Shown here piece after piece: positions 42,933 through 52,461 of a DNA stretch of 64,000 nucleotides (within the stretch, counting starts at the first letter, position 1; each line of letters opens with the position of its first letter). The notes under the pieces are model-generated. The model was not told where the DNA came from and made no database searches. It worked only from the letters and a program-made list of their open reading frames with translations. The stretch comes from Mesoterricola sediminis. Its GTDB lineage: Bacteria > Acidobacteriota > Holophagae > Holophagales > Holophagaceae. The stretch spans positions 1,736,001-1,800,000 of the forward strand of contig NZ_AP027081.1 in NCBI RefSeq assembly GCF_030295425.1. Direction: 5' to 3'. The translations under genes and the position numbers were made by a program.

Positions 42933-43913
42933 TCAGGGATGTTGCAGACGCCAGGACAGGGGGTCCGGCGGCGGCCCGGCCAGGGGCTCCAGCCGGAAGC
43001 CCCCCCAGGCCCCCGGCCGGCGGGACCGGCGCATGAGCCGGGGCCGGAGCCAAGCGGCCAGGGCGCGGAGCAGGTCCGCCTCCCGGGGCCAGTCCAGCTC
43101 CCGGAAGGCCGCCTCGAGGGCGAAGCGGAGGTCGGGTTCGGTCCAGACGGGGGCGAGGCGCACCTCCCCCCCCAGGGCGTCCCACCGGGTCCCCCGCCAG
43201 GCGGCCACCTGGCGGTCCCGGAAGGCGGCCAGTTCCGCCACCTGGAGGTGGGTCTCCCAGAGGTGGGCGTCCAGGGCGGGGGCCTCCGCCCGGAGGGGCC
43301 CCAGGAGGGCCCGCCAGCGGTTGCGGGGGGTGAAGGGCTCGGCGTTGCTGGCGTCCTCCGCCCATGCGAGGCCCCGCCGCCGCAGGTAGGCGCGCAGGTC
43401 CTCCCGGCGCGCCTCCACCAGGGGGCTCCAGCGGAGGCCTTGCCGGGCCGCGAGGGGGGTGAGGCAGCCCGAGCCGCCGCCCCGGGCGAGGCGGAGCAGC
43501 ACGGTCTCGGTGTGGTCGTCCAGGGTGTGGCCCGTGGCGACGGCCGCGGCCCCCGAGGACGCGGCCTCGGCCCGGAGCCAGGACCAGCGGAGCTCCCGCG
43601 CCGCGGTCTCCAGCCCCTGGCCGGTGGCGGCCGCGTGGGCCCGCACGTCGAACCGGGCCTCGGCCAGGTCCAGGTCCGCGTTGCGGCAGACCCGGCGGAC
43701 CAGGTCGGCCTCCGCGTCCGCCTCGGGCCGGAGCCCGTGGTGGGCGTGGGCCACGGCGAGCTCGAGGCCGAGGCTCTTCCGGACCGCCCACAGGAAGGCC
43801 AGGAGCGCCAGGGAATCGCCGCCTCCGGAGCAGGCCACCAGGACCCGGCAGTCCCGGATCCCGTCGTCCCGCCGGAGGACCTGGTCCAGCCAGCGCGCCT
43901 CGGCGCGATTCAA
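42933..43913 (-). CDS. tilS: tRNA(Ile)-lysidine synthetase
   Basis: A 326-aa TilS of the short type. The PP-loop SGGGDSLAL (about 28-36) binds ATP, and the HHGLRPEAD and TGHTLDDHTETV motifs are present. It lysidinylates C34 of tRNA(Ile)CAU so that AUA is read. The start appears to be TTG 43913, overlapping the bshB1 stop as TTGA; no ATG occurs between that stop and the PP-loop. The frame is open further upstream only as a shadow of bshB1. Confidence 0.88.
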   Translation of the reverse strand: MNRAEARWLDQVLRRDDGIRDCRVLVACSGGGDSLALLAFLWAVRKSLGLELAVAHAHHGLRPEADAEADLVRRVCRNADLDLAEARFDVRAHAAATGQGLETAARELRWSWLRAEAASSGAAAVATGHTLDDHTETVLLRLARGGGSGCLTPLAARQGLRWSPLVEARREDLRAYLRRRGLAWAEDASNAEPFTPRNRWRALLGPLRAEAPALDAHLWETHLQVAELAAFRDRQVAAWRGTRWDALGGEVRLAPVWTEPDLRFALEAAFRELDWPREADLLRALAAWLRPRLMRRSRRPGAWGGFRLEPLAGPPPDPLSWRLQHP

Positions 43914-44617
43914 GCGAGCCGGCCCAGCAGGGCCGCGAGGGCGGGGGGCACGGGCCGTTCCGTCCAGAGGGCCTCCGCCCAGGGGACGCGGATCAGGGAG
44001 CCCCAGTGCATGGCCCGGCCCTCGACGCCGCGCCGGAAGGCGGGGTCGGAGATGCGCGTCGGAGGCTGGGCGGGGTCGGCCTGGAACTGGCTTCCGAAGG
44101 CGTCGAAGGCCGCCATCCGGCGGGCCCAGACGGCGGACACGTCCACCAGGAGGTCCGGGCGGCCAGGGTTCTCGCCGCCCACCCACGCCACGGCCTGGGG
44201 CCGCCAGGGCTCGCCGGGGATGGGCAGGTTCCGCAGGCCCGCATAATAGGCGGCTTCCCGGACGAGCCGGTGGGCCCGGCGGTGATCGGGGTGCCGGTCC
44301 TCGGGATCGGGGAGGACGACCACGGCGGGCCGGAGCTCCCGCAGCTGGACCGCGACCTGGGCGCGGCTGGCCTCGCTCTCGTCGAAGCGCGCGTCGGGCA
44401 GGTCCAGGATCCGGCGCGCCACCCCCAGGATCCGGGCCGCCTCCATGGCCTCGGCGTGGCGGGTGGCGGCGTCGCCGCGGGTGCCCATCTCGCCCCGGGT
44501 CAGGTCCAGGATGCCGGCCTCCAGGCCCCGGTCCGCGGCCAGGGCGAGGATCCCGCCCACATGGACCTCGGCGTCGTCGGGGTGGGCGCCCACCACCAGG
44601 AGATCGAGACCGCTCAT
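43910..44617 (-). CDS. bshB1: Bacillithiol deacetylase BshB1-like
   Basis: A 235-aa zinc-dependent LmbE/PIG-L family deacetylase. The metal-binding AHPDDAE is at about 11-17, and HPDHRRAH carries the third ligand. It removes acetyl from GlcNAc-malate to give GlcN-malate in bacillithiol synthesis; related enzymes act on other GlcNAc conjugates. Adjacency to a BshC-like gene (4-nt overlap) supports the bacillithiol assignment. Confidence 0.85.
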   Translation of the reverse strand: MSGLDLLVVGAHPDDAEVHVGGILALAADRGLEAGILDLTRGEMGTRGDAATRHAEAMEAARILGVARRILDLPDARFDESEASRAQVAVQLRELRPAVVVLPDPEDRHPDHRRAHRLVREAAYYAGLRNLPIPGEPWRPQAVAWVGGENPGRPDLLVDVSAVWARRMAAFDAFGSQFQADPAQPPTRISDPAFRRGVEGRAMHWGSLIRVPWAEALWTERPVPPALAALLGRLA

Positions 44618-45792
44618 GGTTCCTCCAGCAGCACGAGGGGGCTCCGCCCCTCCAGGGCCGACAGCATACGGTCCAGGAGGTCCTCCCGCCTCAGCCAGGG
44701 CAGGCCGGGCAGGACCCGCTCCTGGGGGTGGCCCAGGGGGAAGAGGTGCTGGCGCAGGTGCTCCGGATCCATGCCCAGGGTCTGGGCGGCGGCTTCGCGC
44801 GCGAGGCGCCGGTCCAGGCGAACGAGACGGGCGCGTGTGCGGTCCAGTTCCCGGGTGAAGCGCTCGGCCACCTGGGGGCTCCAGGCGGGGTCGGGCGCCA
44901 GGCCCAGCGCCTCGGTGGGGCGGGGGACCCCCTCCCGCCAGAAGGCCTCCCACCGGCCTTCCCGGAGGGGTTCCAGCAGGTAGGGCGGCAGGCGGAGCCC
45001 CCGGGGGAGCACATAGACGGAAGGGCGGGCGATGATGCGCGGGGGCCGGATGTCCGCCTTGTCCCAGCAGGGTTCGGTCAGTTGCCAGTAGGCGCGCTCC
45101 CCGGGGCCCAGGACCACGGCCTCCAGGCCCGGGATGAGCAGGCTCTGCATGAGGGGGCGCAGGGCCGCGCCGGGGCTCAGCCAGTGGCCGCGGTCGCAGG
45201 TCTCGCCGGCCTCCAGCCGCCTCCGGCGGCCGGTCCGGGGATCCAGGCAAAACCAGGCGGCCTGGGTGCGGGGGTCCAGGGGCAGGCTCCGGCCCTCGGC
45301 CAGGAGGCGTTCCGCCTGCTTGTACAGCAGGCGTTCCAGGCCCAGGGCCCGGATCCGGGCCAGCTCCTCCTGGATGGCGGGCCGGGCCTCGGCGCGGGTG
45401 GGGGAGAAGGGGCGGAGGCCGCGCCGCCAGAGGGGGGCGCCCAGGGCGCGCACATGGCCGGCGAGGGTGTCGTCCTCCGCGGCCGGCACCTCCCCCCAGA
45501 GGGCCTCGGCCTGGCGCTGGTGCTCGGACGTCCAGGCGAGCCAGCCGGTGGCGGTGCCCGGGGGGGCGGCGAAGGCGAAGCGGTGGCGGACGAGGCGGTT
45601 CCCGTCGAAGCCGACCGTCGTGGCGACCTCCAGCTGATCGTGGTCCTCGTCGGCCATCCAGTAGACCGCCTCGCCGCCGAGGCGGCGGGCTTCGGCGAGG
45701 GCAGCCAGGGCTTTGACGACGGACAAAGCCGGCGTCCAGCCGACGCCGATCTGCTGGCCGGTGGCCACCCGGGGACAGGTTGGCAATGTCAT
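44614..45792 (-). CDS. bshC: BshC-like cysteine-adding enzyme, N-terminally short
   Basis: A 392-aa protein matching BshC from the Rossmann core onward: VATGQQIGVG (about 9-18), WMADEDHD (about 45-52) and a C-terminal helical region (about 320-375) ending LFPLGHPQERVLPGL, which matches the usual LFP-QER motif. Typical BshC is about 520-540 aa; about 80 N-terminal residues are absent and the frame upstream of ATG 45792 lacks similarity. BshC adds Cys to GlcN-malate. It is first in the run bshC-bshB1-tilS-ftsH and divergent from the gene at 45820. A bshA gene is not in the window. Confidence 0.75.
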   Translation of the reverse strand: MTLPTCPRVATGQQIGVGWTPALSVVKALAALAEARRLGGEAVYWMADEDHDQLEVATTVGFDGNRLVRHRFAFAAPPGTATGWLAWTSEHQRQAEALWGEVPAAEDDTLAGHVRALGAPLWRRGLRPFSPTRAEARPAIQEELARIRALGLERLLYKQAERLLAEGRSLPLDPRTQAAWFCLDPRTGRRRRLEAGETCDRGHWLSPGAALRPLMQSLLIPGLEAVVLGPGERAYWQLTEPCWDKADIRPPRIIARPSVYVLPRGLRLPPYLLEPLREGRWEAFWREGVPRPTEALGLAPDPAWSPQVAERFTRELDRTRARLVRLDRRLAREAAAQTLGMDPEHLRQHLFPLGHPQERVLPGLPWLRREDLLDRMLSALEGRSPLVLLEEP

Positions 45793-45807
45793 GGGAATAA
45801 GCCTACC

Positions 45808-45813
45808 TATAAT
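45808..45813 (+). promoter_or_regulatory. Consensus -10 box seven bases before an ATG
   Basis: A perfect TATAAT ends seven bases before the ATG at 45820, so transcription would begin at or within one or two bases of the start codon and leave no leader. No clear -35 is seen at 17 nt; TTGGCA at 45780 is too far (22 nt). Confidence 0.55.
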
Positions 45814-45819
45814 CGGGCT

Positions 45820-46296
45820 ATGAAAGGAATCTTCCTTGAACCCTGGATCCCGCCTGGCAGCCCGGATCCCTTCCGCCTGGCCTTGGAGGCCGCCGACGCG
45901 GCCGGCCTGGCCCGGTGCGATGCCTGGCCCCGGTTCGAGCGGGGGGGCGTGACCTTCGGCGGCCTGCCCCCCTTCCTCACCTGGCGGGTGCGCGCCGGCG
46001 ACGCGACCCACCTCATCCTCGTGCAGGCGCGGGAGGTGGGCGCCCTGGTGCCCGGGGCCCGCCGGGACCCCCTCCCCGACCGCTGGCTGGAGGACCTGGA
46101 CCTGGACGCCCTGGCCCGCCCCCTGGCGATCCACCCGGCCTTCCCTGGCGGGGCGTCCGTCCACGTGGTGCAGGTGCTGGCCCCGGGCCGGGCCCGGGTC
46201 CGGTCCCATGGGGACGCGCCGGGCCCCGCCATCGGGGCCGTGCTGGCCCGCCTCAGCGGGCTTCCGGATTGGGACGCAGGGCCAGCAGGAACTTGA
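45820..46296 (+). CDS. Hypothetical protein, likely leaderless transcript
   Basis: A 158-aa soluble protein without signal peptide or recognised motif; a beta-rich middle (GDATHLILVQAREVGAL) and several Pro/Trp residues. The ATG has no ribosome-binding site and follows TATAAT by seven bases. The gene is divergent from bshC (27 nt between starts) and its last 44 nt overlap the end of the convergent membrane-protein gene at 46253. Confidence 0.6.
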   Translation: MKGIFLEPWIPPGSPDPFRLALEAADAAGLARCDAWPRFERGGVTFGGLPPFLTWRVRAGDATHLILVQAREVGALVPGARRDPLPDRWLEDLDLDALARPLAIHPAFPGGASVHVVQVLAPGRARVRSHGDAPGPAIGAVLARLSGLPDWDAGPAGT

Positions 46297-47266
46297 TCCC
46301 CTGGACCAGGGCGCCGAGGGCGCCCCCCAGGACCATCGAGGCCAGCATGAGGGCCAGCACCTGGTCGAAGACGATCCCGAGGGTCGGGCCTTCGGGAAGG
46401 CCCCGGCCGAGGCGGGCCAGCAGGTGGAACCGGGCCTCCCAGGGGGTTCCCGGGCCGGCGAGGACGGAGCCGGCGATGCCCGCGAGGGCGGCGCTGGACA
46501 GGGCGCCCCAGGCCAGGCGCAGGCGGGTCAGGTGCGGGCGGGCCAGGCAGAGGGCGGCCACGGAGAGGTTGGCCAGGGCCAGGGCCAGGATGGGCAGGAA
46601 CCAGGGCCCGCGCAGGTCCGCCCACAGGGGCCCCGAGGGGGCGAGCGCGCCCAGGTGGGAGGACCCGGCCACGGGGATCCCGCTGCCCGCCTCCAGCCAC
46701 CAGCCCACGAACAGGAGCCCGAAGACGATCTCGGCCACGGATTCGGCCCGGGACACGGGCTTCAGGTTCCCGGGGCGGCGAAGGGGCGGGAGCTTCAGGG
46801 GATCCCAGCCCGCCCCGGCCTCCCGGGCCGCCTGGGCCCGGCCCACGGCCCAGAAGACCAGGGTCACGCAGCCCAGGGCGGAGATCTCGGCCGACACGAA
46901 GGCCTGGAGGGCGGAGGCCACCCCGGACAGGGGATGGGCCGAGAGGAGGGCGGCGGGAATGGCGATCAGGCCGAAGACGGGGACGAGCACATAGAGGAGG
47001 ACGACCCGGAGGACGAACCGGAAGAGCATGGTCTGGGCCGGGTCCAGCCAGGGGCGCTGGGGCAGGATCTGGCCGGCCACCTGGAGGGGGCTGCCCAGGC
47101 GCTTCAGGAGGTCCCCGGTCTCGGCCTCGGTGAGCGGCCGGCCCAGCCCGGCTTCCGCCGCCTCCCGCTGGCTCCTCAGGTCCTCGGCCAGTTCCGCCGC
47201 CAGGTCCCCCTGGTCCGCCGGCAACCAGAAGCGCACTTGCTGCAGGTAGCGTTCGATGAGGTCCAT
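46253..47266 (-). CDS. HAAS-domain membrane protein
   Basis: A 337-aa protein. Residues 1-65 (YLQQVRFWLPADQGDLAAELAEDLRSQ) form a HAAS-type helical sensor segment that commonly follows PadR genes. About seven hydrophobic helices follow (for example FVLRVVLLYVLVPVFGLIAI at about 85-105). It starts 9 nt after the PadR regulator stop, so the two are one operon. HAAS proteins are thought to be targets of, or partners for, their PadR regulator. Transported or sensed ligand unknown. Confidence 0.75.
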   Translation of the reverse strand: MDLIERYLQQVRFWLPADQGDLAAELAEDLRSQREAAEAGLGRPLTEAETGDLLKRLGSPLQVAGQILPQRPWLDPAQTMLFRFVLRVVLLYVLVPVFGLIAIPAALLSAHPLSGVASALQAFVSAEISALGCVTLVFWAVGRAQAAREAGAGWDPLKLPPLRRPGNLKPVSRAESVAEIVFGLLFVGWWLEAGSGIPVAGSSHLGALAPSGPLWADLRGPWFLPILALALANLSVAALCLARPHLTRLRLAWGALSSAALAGIAGSVLAGPGTPWEARFHLLARLGRGLPEGPTLGIVFDQVLALMLASMVLGGALGALVQGIKFLLALRPNPEAR

Positions 47267-47275
47267 GGGGACTCC

Positions 47276-47599
47276 TTAAAGGATCTGGTCCAGGGAGCGG
47301 CCGATGCCGCGCCATTCGGCGGTGAGCTGGCCGAGCATGTCCTGGCCCTCCGGGGTGAGGCGGTAGTAGCGCTTGTTGCGCTTGTCCTCCTCCCGCCATT
47401 CGCTCTGGAGGAGCCCCTGGGCCTCCAGGCGCCGCAGGAGGGGGTAGAGGGTGCTTTCATCCATGGGCAGGCCGTGGTCTTCCAGGGCCTTGCGGAGGGT
47501 GTAGCCGTAGCGCTCCACCCGCAGTTCCGCCAGGACGGCGAGGATGAGGCTCCCCCGGCGGAGTTCCAGCCGCAGGTTCTCGAAGCGATCAGGGTTCAT
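47276..47599 (-). CDS. PadR-family transcriptional regulator
   Basis: A 107-aa PadR protein: RRGSLILAVLAEL, then the winged helix-turn-helix with YGYTLRKALEDHG and STLYPLLRRLEAQGLL, and the wing KRYYRLTPEG. ATG 47599. It probably represses its own operon through the palindrome 12 nt upstream of the start. The subclass with a short C-terminal helix is PadR-s1-like. Confidence 0.9.
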   Translation of the reverse strand: MNPDRFENLRLELRRGSLILAVLAELRVERYGYTLRKALEDHGLPMDESTLYPLLRRLEAQGLLQSEWREEDKRNKRYYRLTPEGQDMLGQLTAEWRGIGRSLDQIL

Positions 47600-47610
47600 G
47601 GACGACCCCA

Positions 47611-47633
47611 TGTGGCACATATCATGTGCTACA
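47611..47633 (-). promoter_or_regulatory. PadR operator-like palindrome
   Basis: TGTGGCACAT-ATC-ATGTGCTACA is a 10+10 inverted repeat with one mismatch and a 3-nt spacer, just upstream of the PadR start. A second short one, GTGTG-CGT-CACAC, lies at 47636-47648. Confidence 0.65.
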
Positions 47634-47656
47634 TAGTGTGCGTCACACAGTATCAT

Positions 47657-47662
47657 TGTCAA
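47657..47662 (-). promoter_or_regulatory. -35 box for the PadR operon
   Basis: A perfect TTGACA on the minus strand. With an 18-nt spacer the -10 would be CACTAT at 47633-47638, only moderately like consensus. The palindromes then lie between -10 and the start codon. Confidence 0.45.
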
Positions 47663-47690
47663 GGGCCGTTGAACCTCTCCTGCGCCGGGG

Positions 47691-48959
47691 TCAGGGCTTC
47701 CCGAGGACCTCCAGGGCCGCCAGGGCCAGGGTGAGGGCCCCGGTGCGGAGGGTCGGCTCCAGGGCCGGCACGAAGCGGGGAGAATGGAGGCTGGGCAGGG
47801 GGGTGCCGGCGGCCTGGGCGGCCTGGAGCCGGCCCGGATCGGCGGCCCCCAGGCGCAGCAGGACGGAGGGGATGCCCGCGGCGGTGCCGAAGGCGCCGAA
47901 GTCCTCGGAGACCATGTCGGGCTTGAGGCGGGCCACCTTGTCCGGGCCCAGCGCCCGGCCCAGGGCGGCGCCGAGGCGGTCGCAGAGGGCCGGGTCGTTC
48001 CAGACGGCCGGCAGGGTGTCGCCGTCCACCTCCACCAGGGGTTCCCGCGGGGCGCCGCTGGCGATGGCCTCGCCCCGGGCGATGCGGCGGATGGCGGCGA
48101 TGAGGCCGGCCTGCACCTTGGGGTCGAAGCTGCGGAGGGTGATCTGGAGGCGGACCTCGTCGGGGATGATGTTGTGCTTGGTGCCGCCGTGGATGGAGCC
48201 CACGGTGAGCACGGCGGGCTCCCGGGGGTCCTTCTCCCGGGAGACGGCGGTCTGGAGGGCCAGGACGGTCCGGGCGGCGAGGACCACGGGGTCCACCGTC
48301 TGGTCCGGCTTGGCGCCGTGGCCGCCGCGGCCGTAGAGGGTGATGTTCACCGAATCCACCGACGCCATGGCCCACCCGGAGGCGTAGCCGACGCTCCCGG
48401 CGGGAAGGTCCGCGGTGACGTGGACGGCCACGGCGAAATCAGGGCGCGGGAACCGGGTGAGGAGGCCGTCCTTGAGCATGGCCTGGGCGCCCTCCCCGAT
48501 CTCCTCGGCGGGCTGGGCGACCATGAGCACCGTGCCCCGCCACAGGTCCCGCCGGGCCGCGAGGGCGCGGGCCGCGCCGAGCCAGGACGCCATGTGGACG
48601 TCGTGGCCGCAGGCGTGCATGACGCCGGGGGCCTCGCTGGCCCAGGGCACCCCGGAGAGCTCCTGCACGGGCAGGGCGTCCAGTTCCGTGCGCAGGAGGA
48701 CCGTGGGGCCCCCGCCGTTGCGGAGCACGCCCACGACGCCGCCCCCGGCCCGGCCCACCTGGAAGCCCGCGCCCGCCAGGAGTTCCGCCATGCGGGCGGC
48801 GGTGCGGGCCTCCTTGAAGCTGAGTTCCGGGTGGCGGTGGAGCTCCTGATAGAGGGCCTCCAGCTCCGGGTAGGCCTTCCCCACCTCGGCGCGCACCGCA
48901 GGGGCGGGCTGGGCGGCCGCGCAGGTCGCGAGGACGAGGCCGAAGAGGGCTTTCCGCAT
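47691..48959 (-). CDS. Secreted M20-type amidohydrolase
   Basis: A 422-aa protein with a signal peptide (about 1-16) and the M20D fold. Metal-site motifs include HACGHDVHM, AQPAEEIGEGA (catalytic Glu), HVTADLP and the C-terminal SEDFG. The insertion domain starts near GYASGWAMASVDSV and has the dimer GRGGHGAKP motif. Members hydrolyse N-acyl or N-carbamoyl amino acids (hippurate-type); the true substrate is not known. It is isolated from the genes on either side. Confidence 0.87.
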   Translation of the reverse strand: MRKALFGLVLATCAAAQPAPAVRAEVGKAYPELEALYQELHRHPELSFKEARTAARMAELLAGAGFQVGRAGGGVVGVLRNGGGPTVLLRTELDALPVQELSGVPWASEAPGVMHACGHDVHMASWLGAARALAARRDLWRGTVLMVAQPAEEIGEGAQAMLKDGLLTRFPRPDFAVAVHVTADLPAGSVGYASGWAMASVDSVNITLYGRGGHGAKPDQTVDPVVLAARTVLALQTAVSREKDPREPAVLTVGSIHGGTKHNIIPDEVRLQITLRSFDPKVQAGLIAAIRRIARGEAIASGAPREPLVEVDGDTLPAVWNDPALCDRLGAALGRALGPDKVARLKPDMVSEDFGAFGTAAGIPSVLLRLGAADPGRLQAAQAAGTPLPSLHSPRFVPALEPTLRTGALTLALAALEVLGKP

Positions 48960-49018
48960 CAGGGGCTCCGGGGAGATGGCCCGATTGTAATCCCGGAAGG
49001 GGCCCGGAACCCGGGCGA

Positions 49019-50011
49019 TCAGATCCGGCCGACCAGCTCGCAGAGGCGGGCGGCGTAGGCGACCTCGTTGTCGTGCCAGCCGAAGACCTTGACCATGCGG
49101 CCCTGGACGACCCGGGTGAGGTCCAGGTCCATGACGACGCTCTCCTCCCGGCCCGTGAAGTCGCGGCTCACGAGCCGGTCCTCGGCCACGGCCAGGATCC
49201 CGTGGAGCCGCTTGCGCGCGGCGTCCTGGAAGGCGGCGTTGACCTCCTCGGCCGTCACGTCCCGGTCCAGGACCGCCGTGATGTCCACCAGGTTCACGTT
49301 CAGGCAGGGCACGCGCAGGGCCCACCCGTCGAAGCCGGGGGTCAGGCCCGGCAGGGCCGCGCGAAGGGCGCCGAAGGCGCTGCTCGTGGTGGGGATGATG
49401 CTCATGAAGGCGGCCCGGGCGCGCCGGACGTCCTTGTGGGGCAGGTCCAGGAGCCGCTGGTCGTTGGTGGCCACGTGCACGGTGCTCATGCCGGCCTCCG
49501 CGATCCCGAAGGCCCGTTCCAGCACGTCCAGCATGGGGGCCGTGGCGTGGGCCGTGCAGCTGGCGTTGGAGATCACCCGGTGGCGCGCGGTGTCCAGCAG
49601 GTGGCCGTTGAAGGGGTGGATGACCGTGAGGTCCGCGTCCGGGCTGGGCGCGGAGATGACGACGTGCTCCACGCCCGCCTTCAGGTGGCGGGCGGCGCCG
49701 GCCCGGGCCGTGAACCGGCCGGAGGCCTCGACGACGACGCGGGCGCCGGCGGGGAAGGGGATGGCGGCGGGATCGGTCTCGTGGAAGAGGGGATACTCCC
49801 GGCCCTCCATGACCAGGTAGTCCTGGCCGTCCCGGCGGGTCCCCAGGACCGGGGGCCGGTCGTCCCCGTGGATGGAGTCGAAGCGCAGGAGGTGGACGAC
49901 GGTGTCCAGGTCCGCGGGATCGTTCAGGGCGCAGAGGCGGTTGGGCCGCGCCAGGGCGAGGCGCCTCGCGGCGAGGCGGCCGATGCGTCCGAGTCCGTTG
50001 ATGGCGATCAT
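49019..50011 (-). CDS. Divergent GAPDH-like protein, catalytic pair kept
   Basis: A 330-aa glyceraldehyde-3-phosphate dehydrogenase family member. INGLGRIGR is the NAD fold start; Asp31 favours NAD; SNASCTAHATAP has catalytic Cys152, and STVHVATNDQ keeps His179. The normally TTN bases after Cys are replaced by TAH. LRVPCLNVNL keeps the phosphate-binding Arg. It overlaps the middle copy by 4 nt. It could prefer another phosphorylated aldehyde, such as erythrose-4-phosphate. Confidence 0.82.
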   Translation of the reverse strand: MIAINGLGRIGRLAARRLALARPNRLCALNDPADLDTVVHLLRFDSIHGDDRPPVLGTRRDGQDYLVMEGREYPLFHETDPAAIPFPAGARVVVEASGRFTARAGAARHLKAGVEHVVISAPSPDADLTVIHPFNGHLLDTARHRVISNASCTAHATAPMLDVLERAFGIAEAGMSTVHVATNDQRLLDLPHKDVRRARAAFMSIIPTTSSAFGALRAALPGLTPGFDGWALRVPCLNVNLVDITAVLDRDVTAEEVNAAFQDAARKRLHGILAVAEDRLVSRDFTGREESVVMDLDLTRVVQGRMVKVFGWHDNEVAYAARLCELVGRI

Positions 50012-50976
50012 CGGGAGGCCTCCCCGCACAGGTCCAGGAGGCGCGCGGCGTAGGCGGCCTCGTTGTCGTACCACCCGAACACCTTCACGAAGCGGGGGGA
50101 GAGGATGCGGGTGAGGTAGGGGTCCAGGATGCAGCTCGCCCTGCGCCCGCGCAGGTCGACGCTGACCAGGGGCGCCTCCAGGATCTCGAGGAGGCCGGGC
50201 CGGGCCGCGGCGCGGAACGCCTCCAGGACCGCGTCGGGCGTGGCCTCCCGGGCGAGCCGCACGCCCAGGTCCACGATGCTGACGTCGGGCGTGGGGACCC
50301 GCACCGCCAGGACCTCGAGGCGGTCCCGGGTCCAGGGGCGGGCCTGGGCGAGGCACGCCGCGGCCTCCGTGGGGGCGGGGATCATGCTCATGGCGGCGGC
50401 CCGGGCCATGCGGGGATCGGCGTGGGGCAGGTCCAGGATGCGCTGGTCGTTGCCGTAGCTCTCCACGGCCGTGGCCATGGCCGCCTCGACGCCAAAGCGG
50501 TCGTGCAGGACGTCCAGCAGGAGGGCCAGGGCGTGGGCGGAGGCGCAGCCCGCGCCGGCCACCGGGGGTGGGGGCGCCGCCGGCGCGAGGCCGGGCAGGA
50601 GCCCGGGGCCATTGCCGGCCAGGGGCGCGGACACGAGCACCCGCCGGACGCTTCCCCCCAGGTGCCGGGAGGCGGCGGCCAGGGACGTGTGGCGGCCGGT
50701 GCACTCCAGCACCACCTCGGCGCCCGCGTTCCGGAAGGCGCCGGGTTCAGGGTCGGCCGTCAGCTTGATGGGCCTGCCGTCCAGCACCAGGGCGCCATCC
50801 CGGCCCTCGGCCTGGAAGGCCGCGGGGCCATGCACGCTGTCGTACCTCGCCAGGTGGGCCAGGACCCCGGGGTCGCCCAGGTCGTTGAGGGCGGCCACCT
50901 CGACGTCGGGACGCTCGAGCGCTTGTCTTAGGACCTGGCGTCCCACCCGGCCGAGCCCGTTGATCGCGATGCGCAT
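50008..50976 (-). CDS. Divergent GAPDH-like protein lacking the catalytic His
   Basis: A 322-aa family member with the NAD fold start INGLGRVGR, Asp32 and the phosphate-site VRVPTPDVS. The nucleophile region is AGAGCASAHA (Cys144), but the position of the catalytic His is Glu172 (ATAVESYGNDQ). A Pro/Ala-rich insertion precedes the Cys. Classic oxidative phosphorylation is therefore unlikely. A regulatory, acylating or other moonlighting role is possible. It follows gapA after a terminator and overlaps the third copy. Confidence 0.8.
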   Translation of the reverse strand: MRIAINGLGRVGRQVLRQALERPDVEVAALNDLGDPGVLAHLARYDSVHGPAAFQAEGRDGALVLDGRPIKLTADPEPGAFRNAGAEVVLECTGRHTSLAAASRHLGGSVRRVLVSAPLAGNGPGLLPGLAPAAPPPPVAGAGCASAHALALLLDVLHDRFGVEAAMATAVESYGNDQRILDLPHADPRMARAAAMSMIPAPTEAAACLAQARPWTRDRLEVLAVRVPTPDVSIVDLGVRLAREATPDAVLEAFRAAARPGLLEILEAPLVSVDLRGRRASCILDPYLTRILSPRFVKVFGWYDNEAAYAARLLDLCGEASR

Positions 50977-50992
50977 GCCCTTCCTCCAAGCA

Positions 50993-51022
50993 AAGAGCCG
51001 GCAGGGTCACCTGCCGGCTCTT
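50993..51022 (-). terminator. Intrinsic terminator after gapA
   Basis: AAGAGCCGGCAG pairs with CTGCCGGCTCTT over a 6-nt loop, a 12-bp stem; on the minus strand it ends CTCTTTGCTT. It separates gapA from the two divergent copies, at least partly. Confidence 0.7.
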
Positions 51023-51041
51023 CCTCCGGTCCGGTCTTGTC

Positions 51042-52329
<1,288 letters not shown>

Positions 52330-52461
52330 CGGTCCGACTCCAACGGGTAGCCCAAAAAATTAGCACCGGGAAAGCCGCGTGGACAGACGAATTTGCGGCG
52401 ATCATGGGTTCCGGGCTGCGGAAAAACCTGTGGAATACTTGTGGAGAGCCAGGAGGTCGCC

